This document shows, in pieces, positions 47,697-56,740 of a DNA stretch of 64,000 nucleotides. How positions within the stretch are numbered: position 1 is the stretch's first letter; each line of letters begins with the position of its first letter. The notes beneath the pieces are model-generated. The model made no database searches and was not told where the DNA came from. It saw nothing but the letters and a program-made list of their open reading frames with translations. Source of the DNA: Streptosporangium lutulentum (GTDB lineage: Bacteria; Actinomycetota; Actinomycetes; Streptosporangiales; Streptosporangiaceae). The translations under genes were made by a program, and so were the position numbers. The stretch is from assembly GCF_030811455.1 (NCBI RefSeq), contig NZ_JAUSQU010000001.1, forward strand, positions 6,262,001 through 6,326,000, written 5' to 3'.

Positions 47697-48371
47697 TCAG
47701 CCGTGTGAGCCGGCCGCCCAGATGGCGAGCCGCAGATCGCGGGCCCTGGTGAAGTGCTTCGCGGCGAGATCCTCGGCGAGGTCCGGGTCCTGCGCGTCGA
47801 CGGCATCGACGATCGCCCGGTGCTCGGCGTTCGCCTCGCGCCACCGCCCCGGCTGCGACAGGGTCGTCGCCGGGTAACGAGCGAGGTGGAGATCAAGACG
47901 CGTGAGCAGGTCGATCAACGACTCGTTGTGCGTGGCTCGCCACAGAGCCCGGTGCAGGTCGCGGTTGGCCTCCACCAGCTCGATCTCGTCTCCGGTGTCG
48001 AGGCGCTCCAGGCGGTCGGCGACGCGCCGCATGGTGATGACGTCGATCGGGGAACGGCGGATCGCGGCCGTTCTCGCGGCCATGGCCTCGAGCACGATCC
48101 TGGTCTCGTAGATGTCGAGGATCTCCTCGGGGCTCCGTTCGCGAACCACCAGGCCGCGGTCGGTGCGCAGTACGAGCCCGTCCTGCTCCAGCCGCGTGAG
48201 CGCCTCCCGGATGGGGGTGCGGCTCACCTGGCACCACTGCGCCAGGGGGGTCTCGACGAGCTGCTGGCCGGGGACCAGCTCACCGGTGAGGATCGCCTGC
48301 TTCAGCCGCTCGTACGGCGAGGGCCGGCGGTCGTCGACCGGTGCAGCCGAGGGAGGAACTCGAACGGCCAT
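47697..48371 (-). CDS. GntR-family (FadR/FCD) transcriptional regulator
   Basis: The protein has 224 residues. N-terminal wHTH: LAQWCQVSRTPIREALTRLE with wing QDGLVLRTDRGLVV. The C-terminal FCD domain has YETRIVLEAMAARTAAIR and metal-ligand positions in ANRDLHRALWRATHNESLID and NAEHRAIVDAVDAQDPDLA. Start ATG 48371 with AAAGGGA about 6 nt upstream. No metabolic operon is attached, so the regulated genes are unknown. Confidence 0.92.
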   Translation of the reverse strand: MAVRVPPSAAPVDDRRPSPYERLKQAILTGELVPGQQLVETPLAQWCQVSRTPIREALTRLEQDGLVLRTDRGLVVRERSPEEILDIYETRIVLEAMAARTAAIRRSPIDVITMRRVADRLERLDTGDEIELVEANRDLHRALWRATHNESLIDLLTRLDLHLARYPATTLSQPGRWREANAEHRAIVDAVDAQDPDLAEDLAAKHFTRARDLRLAIWAAGSHG

Positions 48372-48702
48372 TTATGTCCCTTTGGAGGCATCGGCGCACG
48401 CGCCCATACGCGTACACAGGAGTACACAGGTCATGCCAGGCTAGACGCACTCTTGGAAGAACCTGCTCGTCCAGAGGTTGGATTCGTTCCTCCCAGAGGG
48501 GAAAGGTTAGCCGGAAATCACGGGAAAGGTGATCAGCTCCGCCATCCCCGCGACGTGAGACGCCGCTCGACGACGTCGTCCGGTGTTCCGCCCACCGGAA
48601 CCCCCCGGAGATCCTCGACCGTCCGGTACGGTCGCCGCCCGAGCCTCGCCCCGCCCCGCCCGGGGCCGCGCGCCGCCGATTCTCCTGATCTTCTCCGAAG
48701 CC
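48372..48702. promoter_or_regulatory. Gap upstream of the GntR gene with a tandem 10-mer
   Basis: This is a 331-nt region between the GntR start and the AraC-type gene's stop. It contains two adjacent decamers, GTACACAGGA (48412-48421) and GTACACAGGT (48422-48431), 41 bp before the GntR start codon. One helical turn apart, they could be a regulator-binding or RNA polymerase site. The remainder holds no gene that I can support. Confidence 0.35.
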
Positions 48703-49647
48703 CTACTGCCGGCCGGAGCTGTGGAAGCGGGCGCGGTAGGAGGACGGCGGCACCCCCAGATGGCGGTGGAAGATACGGCGCAGCGACTCCTCGCTGCCCA
48801 GTCCGGTACGGCCCGCCGCGGCGGTGACCGTCTCCCCGGCCTCCAGGAGGGCTCGCGCGGCCTCGAACCGCACCGACTCCACGTAGGCGGCCGGAGTGCT
48901 GCCGATCTGGCTGCGGAAGAGCCGCGTCAGGTGGCGGACGCTGAAGCCGCCCCGGACCGCCAGGGCGGGGAGCGAGTGGTCGGCCGCCGGATCGGCGACC
49001 ACGGCGTCGAGGAGTTCGCGCAGCCCGTCGTGACGGGGTTTCGGCGTGCGGGCCGCCACCGAGAACTGGGACTGGCCGCCGGGACGCTGCAGGAAGACGA
49101 CCATGTCCTTGGCCACTTCCCGGGCGAGGCCGGCTCCGCCGTCCTCCTCGACCATCGCGAGGGCCAGGTCGATTCCGGCGCTGACGCCGGCGGAGGTGAG
49201 CATCCGGCCGTCACGGACGTAGATCGCGTCCGGTTCGACCTCGACGCGCGGGTAGCGCCTGGCGAACACGGTCGTGTGCCGCCAGTGGGTGGTCGCGCGC
49301 CGGCCGTCGAGCAGTCCCACCTCGGCGAGCGCGAACGCGCCGGTGCACACCGAGGCGATCCTGCTCGCGCCGGCGGTCAGCGCGGCCACCCCGTCGAGTG
49401 ACCCCGGAGGAAAGGCTCCGCCGGGCAGGTCTTCGCTGCCGGGGACGATCACGGTGTGGGCGCCGGCGATCTCGGACACCGCGGCGCTCACCCCGATCCT
49501 CAGTCCGGTCGAGGTCAGGACGTCGCACCCGTCCGGCGAGCACAGGGTCACCGGGATTCCGGCGGTGGCGAACACCTCCAGGGGGCCGGTGACGTCGAGC
49601 AGTCGCACGCGGTCGTAGGCAAGCATCACGATGCTCATACTTTTCAT
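48703..49647 (-). CDS. GlxA-family (DJ-1/PfpI plus AraC HTH) transcriptional regulator
   Basis: The protein is 314 residues. The N-terminal DJ-1/PfpI domain has YDRVRLLDVTGPLEVFATAG, IVPGSEDLPGG and the nucleophile-elbow IASVCTGAFALAEVGLLDGR. The C-terminal AraC double HTH: LAVRGGFSVRHLTRLFRSQI and GETVTAAAGRTGLGSEESLR. Start ATG 49647 (ATG 49638 is close). It is divergent from the HD-domain gene with a 119-bp shared promoter region, so that gene is its likely target. Confidence 0.92.
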   Translation of the reverse strand: MKSMSIVMLAYDRVRLLDVTGPLEVFATAGIPVTLCSPDGCDVLTSTGLRIGVSAAVSEIAGAHTVIVPGSEDLPGGAFPPGSLDGVAALTAGASRIASVCTGAFALAEVGLLDGRRATTHWRHTTVFARRYPRVEVEPDAIYVRDGRMLTSAGVSAGIDLALAMVEEDGGAGLAREVAKDMVVFLQRPGGQSQFSVAARTPKPRHDGLRELLDAVVADPAADHSLPALAVRGGFSVRHLTRLFRSQIGSTPAAYVESVRFEAARALLEAGETVTAAAGRTGLGSEESLRRIFHRHLGVPPSSYRARFHSSGRQ

Positions 49648-49766
49648 CCTAATGACCGAATCTATGGGGTATCCGTCCAGATAGACATGGCCCGCCATAC
49701 CGGCACTTGGAGAGCATCGAAGGGACACCACACGTTCACGAACCTCCCGCAAGAAGGAGTCGGAAG

Positions 49767-50405
49767 ATGTCCACTCGTATAGCGGATATTGAAATTCCCG
49801 ACAGCTCCCTGGTGAAGGCCGCCACCGACCTGGTCGGCGAAGCGGCCCCGCCGCTCCTGTTCGACCACTCCCGGCGAGTGTTCCTGTTCGGTTCGCTGGC
49901 CGGCATCCGGCGGGGACTCGACTACGACCCCGAGCTGCTGTACGTCGGCGCGATGTTCCACGACCTCGGCCTGACCGAGACCTACCGGACCGCCGACCAG
50001 CGCTTCGAGATCGACGGCGCGGACGAGGCGCGCCGCTTCCTCAAGGAGCACGGCGTGCCGGATGACAGTGCCCGCATCGTGTGGGAGGCGATCGCTCTGC
50101 ACACCACGCCCGAGGTCCCGTACCACATGGCTCCGGAGATCGCCCTGGTCACCACCGGGGTCGAGGCGGACGTCCTGGGCATCGGCCTGGGCGAGATCCC
50201 GGAAGAGGCCCTTGCGGAGATCGTCGCGGCCCATCCCCGCCCCGACTTCAAGCGCCGTATCCTGGCCGCCTTCACCGAGGGCAACGACTACCGGCCCCGG
50301 ACGACCTTCGGCAACGTGAACGCGGACGTCCTGGAGCGGTTCGCCCCCGGCTTCGTCCGCCCGAACTTCGTCGAGATCATCGAAAACTCCGCCTGGCCCG
50401 AATGA
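49767..50405 (+). CDS. HD-domain metal-dependent hydrolase (cyanamide hydratase-like)
   Basis: The protein is 212 residues from ATG 49767 (AAGGAG 7 nt upstream). HD motifs: PPLLFDHSRRVFLFG with a first His, VGAMFHDLGLTETYR with the His-Asp pair, and WEAIALHTTPEVPYHMAPE with later His ligands; this spacing resembles cyanamide hydratase/HD phosphohydrolase-like proteins. It is divergent from a GlxA-type regulator, a recurring pairing for inducible detoxification genes. Substrate unknown. Confidence 0.85.
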   Translation: MSTRIADIEIPDSSLVKAATDLVGEAAPPLLFDHSRRVFLFGSLAGIRRGLDYDPELLYVGAMFHDLGLTETYRTADQRFEIDGADEARRFLKEHGVPDDSARIVWEAIALHTTPEVPYHMAPEIALVTTGVEADVLGIGLGEIPEEALAEIVAAHPRPDFKRRILAAFTEGNDYRPRTTFGNVNADVLERFAPGFVRPNFVEIIENSAWPE

Positions 50406-50448
50406 CGGCATCCGCCCGGCTTGATCACGGTGCGCCCGCCGTCCGGCG

Positions 50449-50574
50449 TCAGCGAGACGATCCGGAGCTCACACCGGCCTCGGCGGGCCGGTGATCATCA
50501 CCGGCCCCCAGGCTTCCGAACACCGCCAGCACGGCCATCGTGAGTCCAAGAACGACGCGTAGCGCGTTTCTCAT
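50449..50574 (-). CDS. Putative 41-residue secreted or membrane peptide
   Basis: ATG 50574 is preceded by TAGGAG at about 7 nt and opens 41 codons: MRNALRVVLGLTMAVLAVFG followed by SLGAGDDHRPAEAGVSSGSS and R. It has the form of a signal peptide: two basic residues, a 17-residue hydrophobic core, a small-residue site near SLGAG, and a short hydrophilic tail. It lies convergent to the HD gene. A hairpin overlaps it, which weakens the case. No family recognised. Confidence 0.45.
   Translation of the reverse strand: MRNALRVVLGLTMAVLAVFGSLGAGDDHRPAEAGVSSGSSR
50485..50507 (+). terminator. Hairpin downstream of the HD gene
   Basis: GGGCCGGTGA (50485-50494) and TCACCGGCCC (50498-50507) form a 10-bp stem with a 3-nt loop, about 80 nt after the HD stop. 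It lies inside the small peptide frame of the other strand. Confidence 0.5.
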
Positions 50575-50690
50575 GGCAAATCTCCTAAAAGGTGAAGATC
50601 ATGTCCTCTTCCCTCATAGGGCTTACCTATCCGCTACGTTTTCCGTCGGGACTCACGCGCCTGAAAGGCCGGGCCGCCGCGGGCCGGGCC

Positions 50691-51194
50691 TCAGCCGCCG
50701 AGTTCGGCGGCCTCGGCGCGGAGCCTAGCGCCCTTGGCGTGGGCCTGCTCCTTGAGGGCGACCTGGAACTCCTCCATCTTCGCCCGCAGATCCGCCTCGG
50801 CGGAGGCGAGGATCCTCACCGCCAGCAGGCCCGCGTTGCGGGCGCCGCCGATGGCGACGGTGGCCACCGGAACCCCGGCGGGCATCTGGACGATCGAGAG
50901 CAGCGAGTCCATGCCGTCGAGGTATTTCAGCGGGACCGGGACACCGATCACCGGCAGCGGGGTCACCGAGGCGAGCATGCCGGGCAGGTGGGCCGCTCCC
51001 CCCGCCCCAGCGATGATCACCTTCAGGCCGCGCCCGGCGGCCTGCGCGCCGTACGCGATCATCTCCTCGGGCATGCGGTGCGCGGAGACCACGTCGGCCT
51101 CGAATCCCACCCCGAACTCGGCCAGCGCCTCGGCGGCGAGCTTCATCACGGGCCAGTCGGAGTCGCTGCCCATGACGATGCCGACGGTGTTCAT
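50691..51194 (-). CDS. purE: N5-carboxyaminoimidazole ribonucleotide mutase
   Basis: The protein is 167 residues. MGSDSDWPVMKLAAEAL, the substrate loop SAHRMPEEMIAYG and IIAGAGGAAHLPGMLASVTP are diagnostic of class I PurE. It converts N5-CAIR to CAIR in purine synthesis. It follows purK on the same strand after 112 nt, the common actinobacterial order purK-purE. Confidence 0.97.
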   Translation of the reverse strand: MNTVGIVMGSDSDWPVMKLAAEALAEFGVGFEADVVSAHRMPEEMIAYGAQAAGRGLKVIIAGAGGAAHLPGMLASVTPLPVIGVPVPLKYLDGMDSLLSIVQMPAGVPVATVAIGGARNAGLLAVRILASAEADLRAKMEEFQVALKEQAHAKGARLRAEAAELGG

Positions 51195-51306
51195 ATGATC
51201 TCCTCGCTCCGCGGCTCTCGGGCCGCGTTCGCCATGATGGTGTGCCCGGCCGCGACGGCGCCCATCGGCCCGCTCGCTCCTGACGATGTGCCGGGGGCCG
51301 GCCCGC

Positions 51307-52464
51307 CTACGTGTATCTTCCCTCGGAAAGGTAGACGGCGGCGTGCTGAGCCCGCGCCCGGACCTCGTCCAGGTCGGTGCCGAAGGCGGTGACGTGGCCG
51401 ATCTTGCGGCCCGGCCGCACGTCCTTGCCGTAGAAGTGGATCTTGATCCCCGGGTCGTGGGCCATCACGTGCTCGTAACGGGAGAAGATGTCGGGGTCGT
51501 CCCCGCCCAGGAGGTTGGCCATCACCACCACGGGGGCCGACAGCGAGGGCGAGCCGAGCGGAAGGTCGAGGACGGCGCGCAGGTGCTGCTCGAACTGGGA
51601 GGTGCGGGCTCCGTCGATGGTCCAGTGGCCGCTGTTGTGCGGGCGCATGGCCAGCTCGTTGACCAGCAGGCCGGAGGCGGTGGCGAACATCTCCACGGCC
51701 AGCAGCCCGGTGACGTCCAGCTCCTTGGCGATCTTCAGGGCGATCCGCTGGGCCACCGCGGCCTGCTCGGCGTCGAGCCCGGGCGCGGGGGCGAGCACCT
51801 CGACGCAGATGCCGTCGCGCTGGACGGTCTCCACGACCGGGTAGCTGACGCCCTGCCCGTGCGGTGATCGGGCGACCAGCACGGCCAGCTCCCGCTCGAA
51901 CGGCACGAACGCCTCGGCCATCAGCGGCACCCCGCCGGCCAGGACGTCGGCCGCGTCCGCCGCGGACTCGCAGACCCAGACGCCTCGCCCGTCGTAGCCG
52001 CCGCGTACCGCCTTGAGCACGACCGGCCAGCCGTTCGCCCCGGCGAACTCCTCAAGGTCGGCGGCCGTCTCGACGCGCCTCCAGGGCGGGCACGGAACGC
52101 CGATCGCGGTCAGCCGCTCGCGCATCACGGCCTTGTCCTGGGCGTGCACGAGCGCGTCGGCGCCGGGCCGTACGGCGAAGCCGTCACCGGCCAGCGCCCG
52201 GATGTGCTCGGTGGGCACGTGCTCGTGGTCGAAGGTGAGCACGTCGCATCCCTTGGCGAAGTCGCGCAGGTCCTCCAGGGCCCGGTAGTCGCCCAGCCGG
52301 ACGTCGGCGATCACCCGCGCGGCGCTCTCGTCCGGAGAGTTCGCCAGGACCCGCAGCTCGATCCCCAGGGCGATCGCCGCCTGCTGGGTCATCCGGGCCA
52401 GCTGGCCCGCTCCGATCATGCCGACGACGGGTCCAACGGGACTGGCCAAAGAAGGGCTGCTCAC
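51307..52464 (-). CDS. purK: N5-carboxyaminoimidazole ribonucleotide synthase
   Basis: The protein is about 385 residues from GTG 52464. ATP-grasp enzyme: VVGMIGAGQLARMTQQAAIA, AVRPGADALVHAQDKAVMRE, VVLKAVRGGYDGRGVWVC with the ATP-binding Lys, and LLVNELAMRPHNSGHWTIDG with metal ligands. It carboxylates AIR using ATP and bicarbonate. It lies upstream of purE and is separated from GtrA by a lipoprotein gene. Confidence 0.95.
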   Translation of the reverse strand: MSSPSLASPVGPVVGMIGAGQLARMTQQAAIALGIELRVLANSPDESAARVIADVRLGDYRALEDLRDFAKGCDVLTFDHEHVPTEHIRALAGDGFAVRPGADALVHAQDKAVMRERLTAIGVPCPPWRRVETAADLEEFAGANGWPVVLKAVRGGYDGRGVWVCESAADAADVLAGGVPLMAEAFVPFERELAVLVARSPHGQGVSYPVVETVQRDGICVEVLAPAPGLDAEQAAVAQRIALKIAKELDVTGLLAVEMFATASGLLVNELAMRPHNSGHWTIDGARTSQFEQHLRAVLDLPLGSPSLSAPVVVMANLLGGDDPDIFSRYEHVMAHDPGIKIHFYGKDVRPGRKIGHVTAFGTDLDEVRARAQHAAVYLSEGRYT

Positions 52465-52549
52465 GACGGTCAAGTTTACCGGCCCTCGTACGGCGTCAGT
52501 CCGGAGCACGGGTGTCCTGCGGCTGCAGGGCCGCCGGACGGGAACGGGG

Positions 52550-53491
52550 TCAGTCGGCCGTGAGGGCGGCGAGCCCCCGGCGCAGGGCGATCGTGGACAT
52601 CTTGGTACCACCGGTGATCTCGGTGGCGACGAGCACGACCTCGGTGCCGGTCAGCGCGGCGGGCTTGGCCTTGCCGGTGAAACCGCGCAGATCACCCCTG
52701 CCGTAGATCGGATGAGACAGCGAGGAGCGGCCCGGACGGGCCTTCTGCCGGTATTCGATCTCCAGGGCGTGGATGACCAGGGCTCCCCCGTCGGGCAGCA
52801 GCAGTGCCCGCTGCGGGCCGACGACGAGTCGGACGTCGGCGGTGAGGCGGTCGGGCCGCACCTTCTCCGGCCGCCGGAAAAGGTCGTCGGACAGCTCACG
52901 GACGGCGTCCCCCTTGGGGAAGGACACCCCGCTCACCCCGGCGGGATCGGTCAGGTAGGCCAGGTAGCGCTGCGGGGCCAGGCGGGCCTTGACCCCGGTG
53001 CTGGGATCGTCGGTGGGCACGGCGCCCTCGATCGGCTCGCGCGACTCGCCTCGCACCGGGATGGGGCCCGCGCCGACCCGCCAGTTGTCGCCCTCGTTGA
53101 CGAACAGGAAATAGGCCGGGTCGGGCTTGCGGGCCAGGGCGACGAACCAGCGATCCTGATCGGCCGCGTCGGGCAGGAAGAACTCCGGCTTGGTGTATCT
53201 CTTCCGTGCGGGAGCTGGGCGGCCGTTCCGGGTTGCCTTGCAGGCACGACCGCCCAGCGTACTCTCCGCCCAGGTGGTCAGCCTCTCGACCGCCGCGCAG
53301 TCCCGCTTCTGCCAGGCGTCGTCAAGCTGCTTCAGCACCGCGAAGGCGTCCATCGCCTCGGCGAGCTCCACACGGGCGGGTGTCTTCGGCGACGGCTCGG
53401 TCTCGGGGATCGTGACCTGACCATCGGTTTGCGCACCGCAACCGGCCATCAAGGAGAGAACGAAGATCAAAGCGAACAGTCGGCGGTGCAA
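52550..53491 (-). CDS. Putative lipoprotein of unknown function
   Basis: The protein is 313 residues. The signal is MHRRLFALIFVLSLMAGCGA, with lipobox LMAGC (Cys18). The mature part is a mixed alpha/beta domain: DAFAVLKQLDDAWQKRDCAA, WFVALARKPDPAYFLFVNEG and YLAYLTDPAGVSGVSFPKGD. This pattern recurs in actinobacterial lipoproteins annotated as hypothetical, and I recognise no enzyme motif. It is encoded between purK and gtrA on the purK strand. Function unknown; extracytoplasmic. Confidence 0.8.
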   Translation of the reverse strand: MHRRLFALIFVLSLMAGCGAQTDGQVTIPETEPSPKTPARVELAEAMDAFAVLKQLDDAWQKRDCAAVERLTTWAESTLGGRACKATRNGRPAPARKRYTKPEFFLPDAADQDRWFVALARKPDPAYFLFVNEGDNWRVGAGPIPVRGESREPIEGAVPTDDPSTGVKARLAPQRYLAYLTDPAGVSGVSFPKGDAVRELSDDLFRRPEKVRPDRLTADVRLVVGPQRALLLPDGGALVIHALEIEYRQKARPGRSSLSHPIYGRGDLRGFTGKAKPAALTGTEVVLVATEITGGTKMSTIALRRGLAALTAD

Positions 53492-53783
53492 GGGTTGGTC
53501 CCGTGGTTCGTGGCCGTCGCGTGCGGCGATCCGTCTGGACCGATCGCAGAAGGCGAGCCTCCCAGGAGGTTCCCTGCGATCCGTGGGGCCAGCGTAACGT
53601 CATAGACCCTGACTTATCCGTCACTGTGTGACATTCATCTAAATGTTCTTGTATGACCGTTATGCCCTGCGGCTGGCCGACCTCGTGCCGAGTGACCCGT
53701 ACACCGGATAGCCTGGCTGGAAAGCATTCAGGTCCTCCCGCCGGGGGATCGGCGGCCGACCTGGAAAGGACCGTGCAGAAGAC

Positions 53784-54263
53784 GTGGAGTTCCTTCGACA
53801 CGCCTACGATCGGCTCGCCGGCCTGACGCGCGAACTGGCGAAGTTCGGAACCATCGGGGCGATCGCCTTCGTGGTCGATACAGGCAGTACCAACCTGTTC
53901 CGCTTCGGCATCGGCTGGGGTCCGCTGACCTCGAAGGTCCTGGCCACGGTCATCGCCGCCACCCTCGCCTACCTCGGCAACCGCTACTGGACGTTCCGCG
54001 ACCGGGAGCAGAACGGGCTCGCCCGCGAATACTTCCTGTTCTTCCTGCTCAATGGCGTGGGCCTGCTGATCTCGCTCCTGGTGATCGGATTCGTCACCTA
54101 CACCCTGAACCTCCACGACGCCCTGAGCTACAACATCGCGCTGCTGGCGGGCACCGCCCTCGCGACGCTGTTCAGATTCTGGTCCTACAAGAAGTGGGTC
54201 TTCCTCGCCGCCACCGAGGAGCCGCCGAAAGAGCTTCCCAACGAGGCCGGACGGGTCCTGTGA
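53784..54263 (+). CDS. GtrA-family membrane protein
   Basis: The protein is 159 residues from GTG 53784 with four TM segments. Conserved opening FGTIGAIAFVVDTGSTNLFR and AYLGNRYWTFRDRE, ending FRFWSYKKWVFL, all typical of GtrA. GtrA proteins flip or carry polyprenyl-phosphate-linked glucose or related sugars. In actinobacteria this gene lies next to purEK, as here. It could work with the polyprenyl-sugar glycosyltransferases of the left region. Confidence 0.9.
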   Translation: MEFLRHAYDRLAGLTRELAKFGTIGAIAFVVDTGSTNLFRFGIGWGPLTSKVLATVIAATLAYLGNRYWTFRDREQNGLAREYFLFFLLNGVGLLISLLVIGFVTYTLNLHDALSYNIALLAGTALATLFRFWSYKKWVFLAATEEPPKELPNEAGRVL

Positions 54264-54394
54264 CCCTGCCTGCCCGGCCGGATCGCGCCGGGCGGCCCCG
54301 GCTGACCCGCGGGGACGAGACGACCCCGTGAGGTGAGGCCGGGCAGGTCCGCCGACCGCACGGGTGGAGCCAGACGAACCCGCCGGCCTTCGAC

Positions 54395-54496
54395 GCGAGG
54401 CCGACTCGGGCGCTCTCGCCGCCCTCCCCGCTTTCGCGAGGCGAGACTCAAGCGCCCTCGCCACCCTCGTGAGGCGGGACTCAGGCGCTTTCGCGG
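54395..54496. repeat. Degenerate tandem repeat between gtrA and sensor kinase
   Basis: Three imperfect units (54395-54435, 54436-54468, 54469-54496) begin G[C/T]GAGGC-GACTC and end in CTCGC- or TTCGC-type sequence. They lie in the 258-nt gap between convergent genes and contain no gene. Confidence 0.5.
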
Positions 54497-54521
54497 GATG
54501 AGAGGGCCACACGGGACGGGG

Positions 54522-55799
54522 TCAGGCAGGTCCACTGACCACCCTGGTCCTGCCGTGGTCGCCGACCTGGCGCAGGAAGAACGCGAACGCCGCCGGGCGG
54601 TGCCGTACGAGCTCCAACCGGCCGCCGTCGGCGGCGGCCAGCGCCCGTGCGAGGGGCAGACCCAGTCCGGTGCCGCCGCCTCCGCTCACGTTTCGCTCGA
54701 AGACCCGGGGAGCCAGGTCATCGGTGATGCCCTTGCCCTGGTCCGCCACTTCGATCACTACCGACTTGTCCTTGTCGCTGGTGGTCACCGTCACCGTGCC
54801 GTCGCCGTGCTCCAGCGAGTTCTCCAGAAGGGTCGAGATCACCTGGCTGATGCCACCGCTGGTTCCCAGCGCCTGGAGCTCACGGGTACCGGACAGCTTC
54901 AGTTTCCGCCCGGCCCTGCGGAACGCCGGGCCCCACTCGATGAGCTGCTGGTCCAGCAGCGCGTCGAGTTCGATCACATCGGCCTGCGCGTGCCGCTGCC
55001 GCCGGGCGGCGGCCAGCAGTTCGTCGATCACCGCGGTGAGCCGCTCGGCCTGCACGATGGCGGCCTCGCCCTCCTCCTTGACGATTCCCGGCTCGTCCGC
55101 CGCCGCCACGATCTCCTCCAACCGCATGGTGAGGCCGGTCAGCGGAGTGCGGAGCTGGTGCGAGGCGTCGGTCGCGAACTCCCGCTCCCTTGCCAGCAGG
55201 TCGGAGATGCGGGTCGCACTGCGATCGAGCACCTCGGCCACCCGGTCAAGCTCCTGGATGCCGTAACGGTGCTTGCTCGGTCTGGCGTCGCCGGAACCAA
55301 GCCGCTCAGCGATCATCGCCAGGTCGCTGAGCGGAAGCGTCAGACGGCGTGACTGCACGATGGCCAACCCGACCGCGACCGCGAGGGCGGCCGCGGCGAG
55401 CCCGAGGATGAGCAGAAGCCACGCCCGCACCTCATGCTCCACCTCCGTCTTGTCGCGGCTGACCGCGACGTACACGCCGTTCTCCGACTGGGCGTCCTCG
55501 GTCATCTTCTGACTTTCGACGGGCTCGGTGCCCACCGTCGTCACCTGAGGCGGCGTCCCCTTCGCATAAATCTGGATATATCGATCGGAATACTTACGTC
55601 TCAGCTGTTCAGGGTCGACGGGTTGGTCCTGAATACGGGCATACTCCACCTCCCCCAGCAGGCTTTTGGCCTGGGAGGAAAGTTCCTGGGTCGCCTCCTC
55701 CTCGATCAGCCGGTTGACCGCCACGCCAAGAGGGATGCCAAGCAGCAACACCCCGATGACCGCGACGAGGAGGGTGGAAGCAAGCAGGCGGCGGCGCAT
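54522..55799 (-). CDS. OmpR-type sensor histidine kinase
   Basis: The protein is 425 residues. TM1 about 5-28, extracytoplasmic sensor about 30-125, TM2 about 127-150, HAMP-like region, HisKA with FATDASHQLRTPLTGLTMRL, HATPase with VISTLLENSLEHGDGTVTVT, VADQGKGITDDL and GTGLGLPLARALAAADG. It follows its response regulator after 2 nt, so they form one operon. The stimulus is unknown. Confidence 0.93.
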   Translation of the reverse strand: MRRRLLASTLLVAVIGVLLLGIPLGVAVNRLIEEEATQELSSQAKSLLGEVEYARIQDQPVDPEQLRRKYSDRYIQIYAKGTPPQVTTVGTEPVESQKMTEDAQSENGVYVAVSRDKTEVEHEVRAWLLLILGLAAAALAVAVGLAIVQSRRLTLPLSDLAMIAERLGSGDARPSKHRYGIQELDRVAEVLDRSATRISDLLAREREFATDASHQLRTPLTGLTMRLEEIVAAADEPGIVKEEGEAAIVQAERLTAVIDELLAAARRQRHAQADVIELDALLDQQLIEWGPAFRRAGRKLKLSGTRELQALGTSGGISQVISTLLENSLEHGDGTVTVTTSDKDKSVVIEVADQGKGITDDLAPRVFERNVSGGGGTGLGLPLARALAAADGGRLELVRHRPAAFAFFLRQVGDHGRTRVVSGPA

Positions 55800-55801
55800 C
55801 C

Positions 55802-56470
55802 CTACTCGCGTTCGAACCGGAAGCCGACTCCTCGAACCGTCGTGATGTAACGGGGCTTGGCGGCGTCGTCACCCAGCTTGCGGCGTAGCCATGAGATATG
55901 CATGTCCAGTGTCTTGGTGGAGCCCCACCAGTTGGTGTCCCACACCTCGCGCATGATCTGCTCGCGTGTGACCACCTTGCCGGCGTCGCGAACCAGGACG
56001 CGCAGCAGGTCGAACTCCTTGGTCGTCAGATGAAGTTCCTTCTCTCCCATCCACGCGCGACGAGAGTCGGCGTCGATGCGTACACCCTGCACAACGGGCG
56101 TCTCGGACGTGCCGCGCCGCAGGAGAGCCCGGACTCTGGCCAGGAGCTCCGCGAGGCGGAACGGTTTGGTGACATAGTCATCTGCTCCGGCGTCGAGGCC
56201 CACAACGGTGTCCACCTCGTCAACACGGGCAGTGAGAATGAGCACGGGCGTGCCGTGCCCTTCGGCGCGAATGCGTCTGGCCACTTCCAGGCCGTCCATT
56301 TCAGGCAGGCCAAGGTCAAGAACTATAAGGTCGATGCCACCCGACAGTGCCCGCTCAAGGGCTTGCGGGCCGTCGGGGCTGACCTCAACTTGATAGCCCT
56401 CGCGGCGCAGAGCACGCGCCAGTGGCTCGGAGATCGAGGTGTCATCCTCGGCGAGTAGTACACAGGTCAT
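55802..56470 (-). CDS. OmpR-family response regulator
   Basis: The protein is 222 residues. Receiver: VLLAEDDTSISEPLARALRR, LIVLDLGLPEMDGLEVARRI with the phosphoacceptor Asp, and DDYVTKPFRLAELL with the Lys. The C-terminal winged helix has LTTKEFDLLRVLVRDAGKVV, WWGSTKTLDMHISWLRRKLG and YITTVRGVGFRFE. It is upstream of its kinase and overlaps no other gene. Confidence 0.95.
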   Translation of the reverse strand: MTCVLLAEDDTSISEPLARALRREGYQVEVSPDGPQALERALSGGIDLIVLDLGLPEMDGLEVARRIRAEGHGTPVLILTARVDEVDTVVGLDAGADDYVTKPFRLAELLARVRALLRRGTSETPVVQGVRIDADSRRAWMGEKELHLTTKEFDLLRVLVRDAGKVVTREQIMREVWDTNWWGSTKTLDMHISWLRRKLGDDAAKPRYITTVRGVGFRFERE

Positions 56471-56740
56471 GTTGCGATCGTAGGACCTTAGAGGATCGTT
56501 TCCCGGGTACAGCGCGCGGTTTGACTCGTCGTTGACCTATCCATTGACCTGGGCAAACACTGATAAATCCCGGATAGTCATCCCGCAAGGGTTGAGGGCC
56601 GCGCAGTACCGCTCCCGCCTCGGAAGTCCCTGGAAAGCACAGGCCCGCCAAATATTTCGCTGACAAACCAGAACACGCCCAGCCAGATGAGGATCCGGAG
56701 GGCGCGTTCGGGGCAAAACAGGAACGATCTGGCGGTTAGC
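56471..56740. other. Gap between bacterioferritin and response-regulator genes, with a possible small membrane peptide
   Basis: In this 270-nt gap one minus-strand frame (to a stop at 56578) encodes ALRILIWLGVFWFVSEIFGG followed by a hydrophilic tail. The hydrophobic part looks like a transmembrane segment, but no good start codon or ribosome-binding site is present outside the bacterioferritin gene. The promoter of the regulator gene must lie near 56480-56560. Confidence 0.25.

Noticed and set aside
46549..47877. A 442-codon plus-strand frame across the DUF5999-like and ATPase genes
   Set aside because: Out of frame with both recognised domains, Arg/Pro-rich and without motifs.
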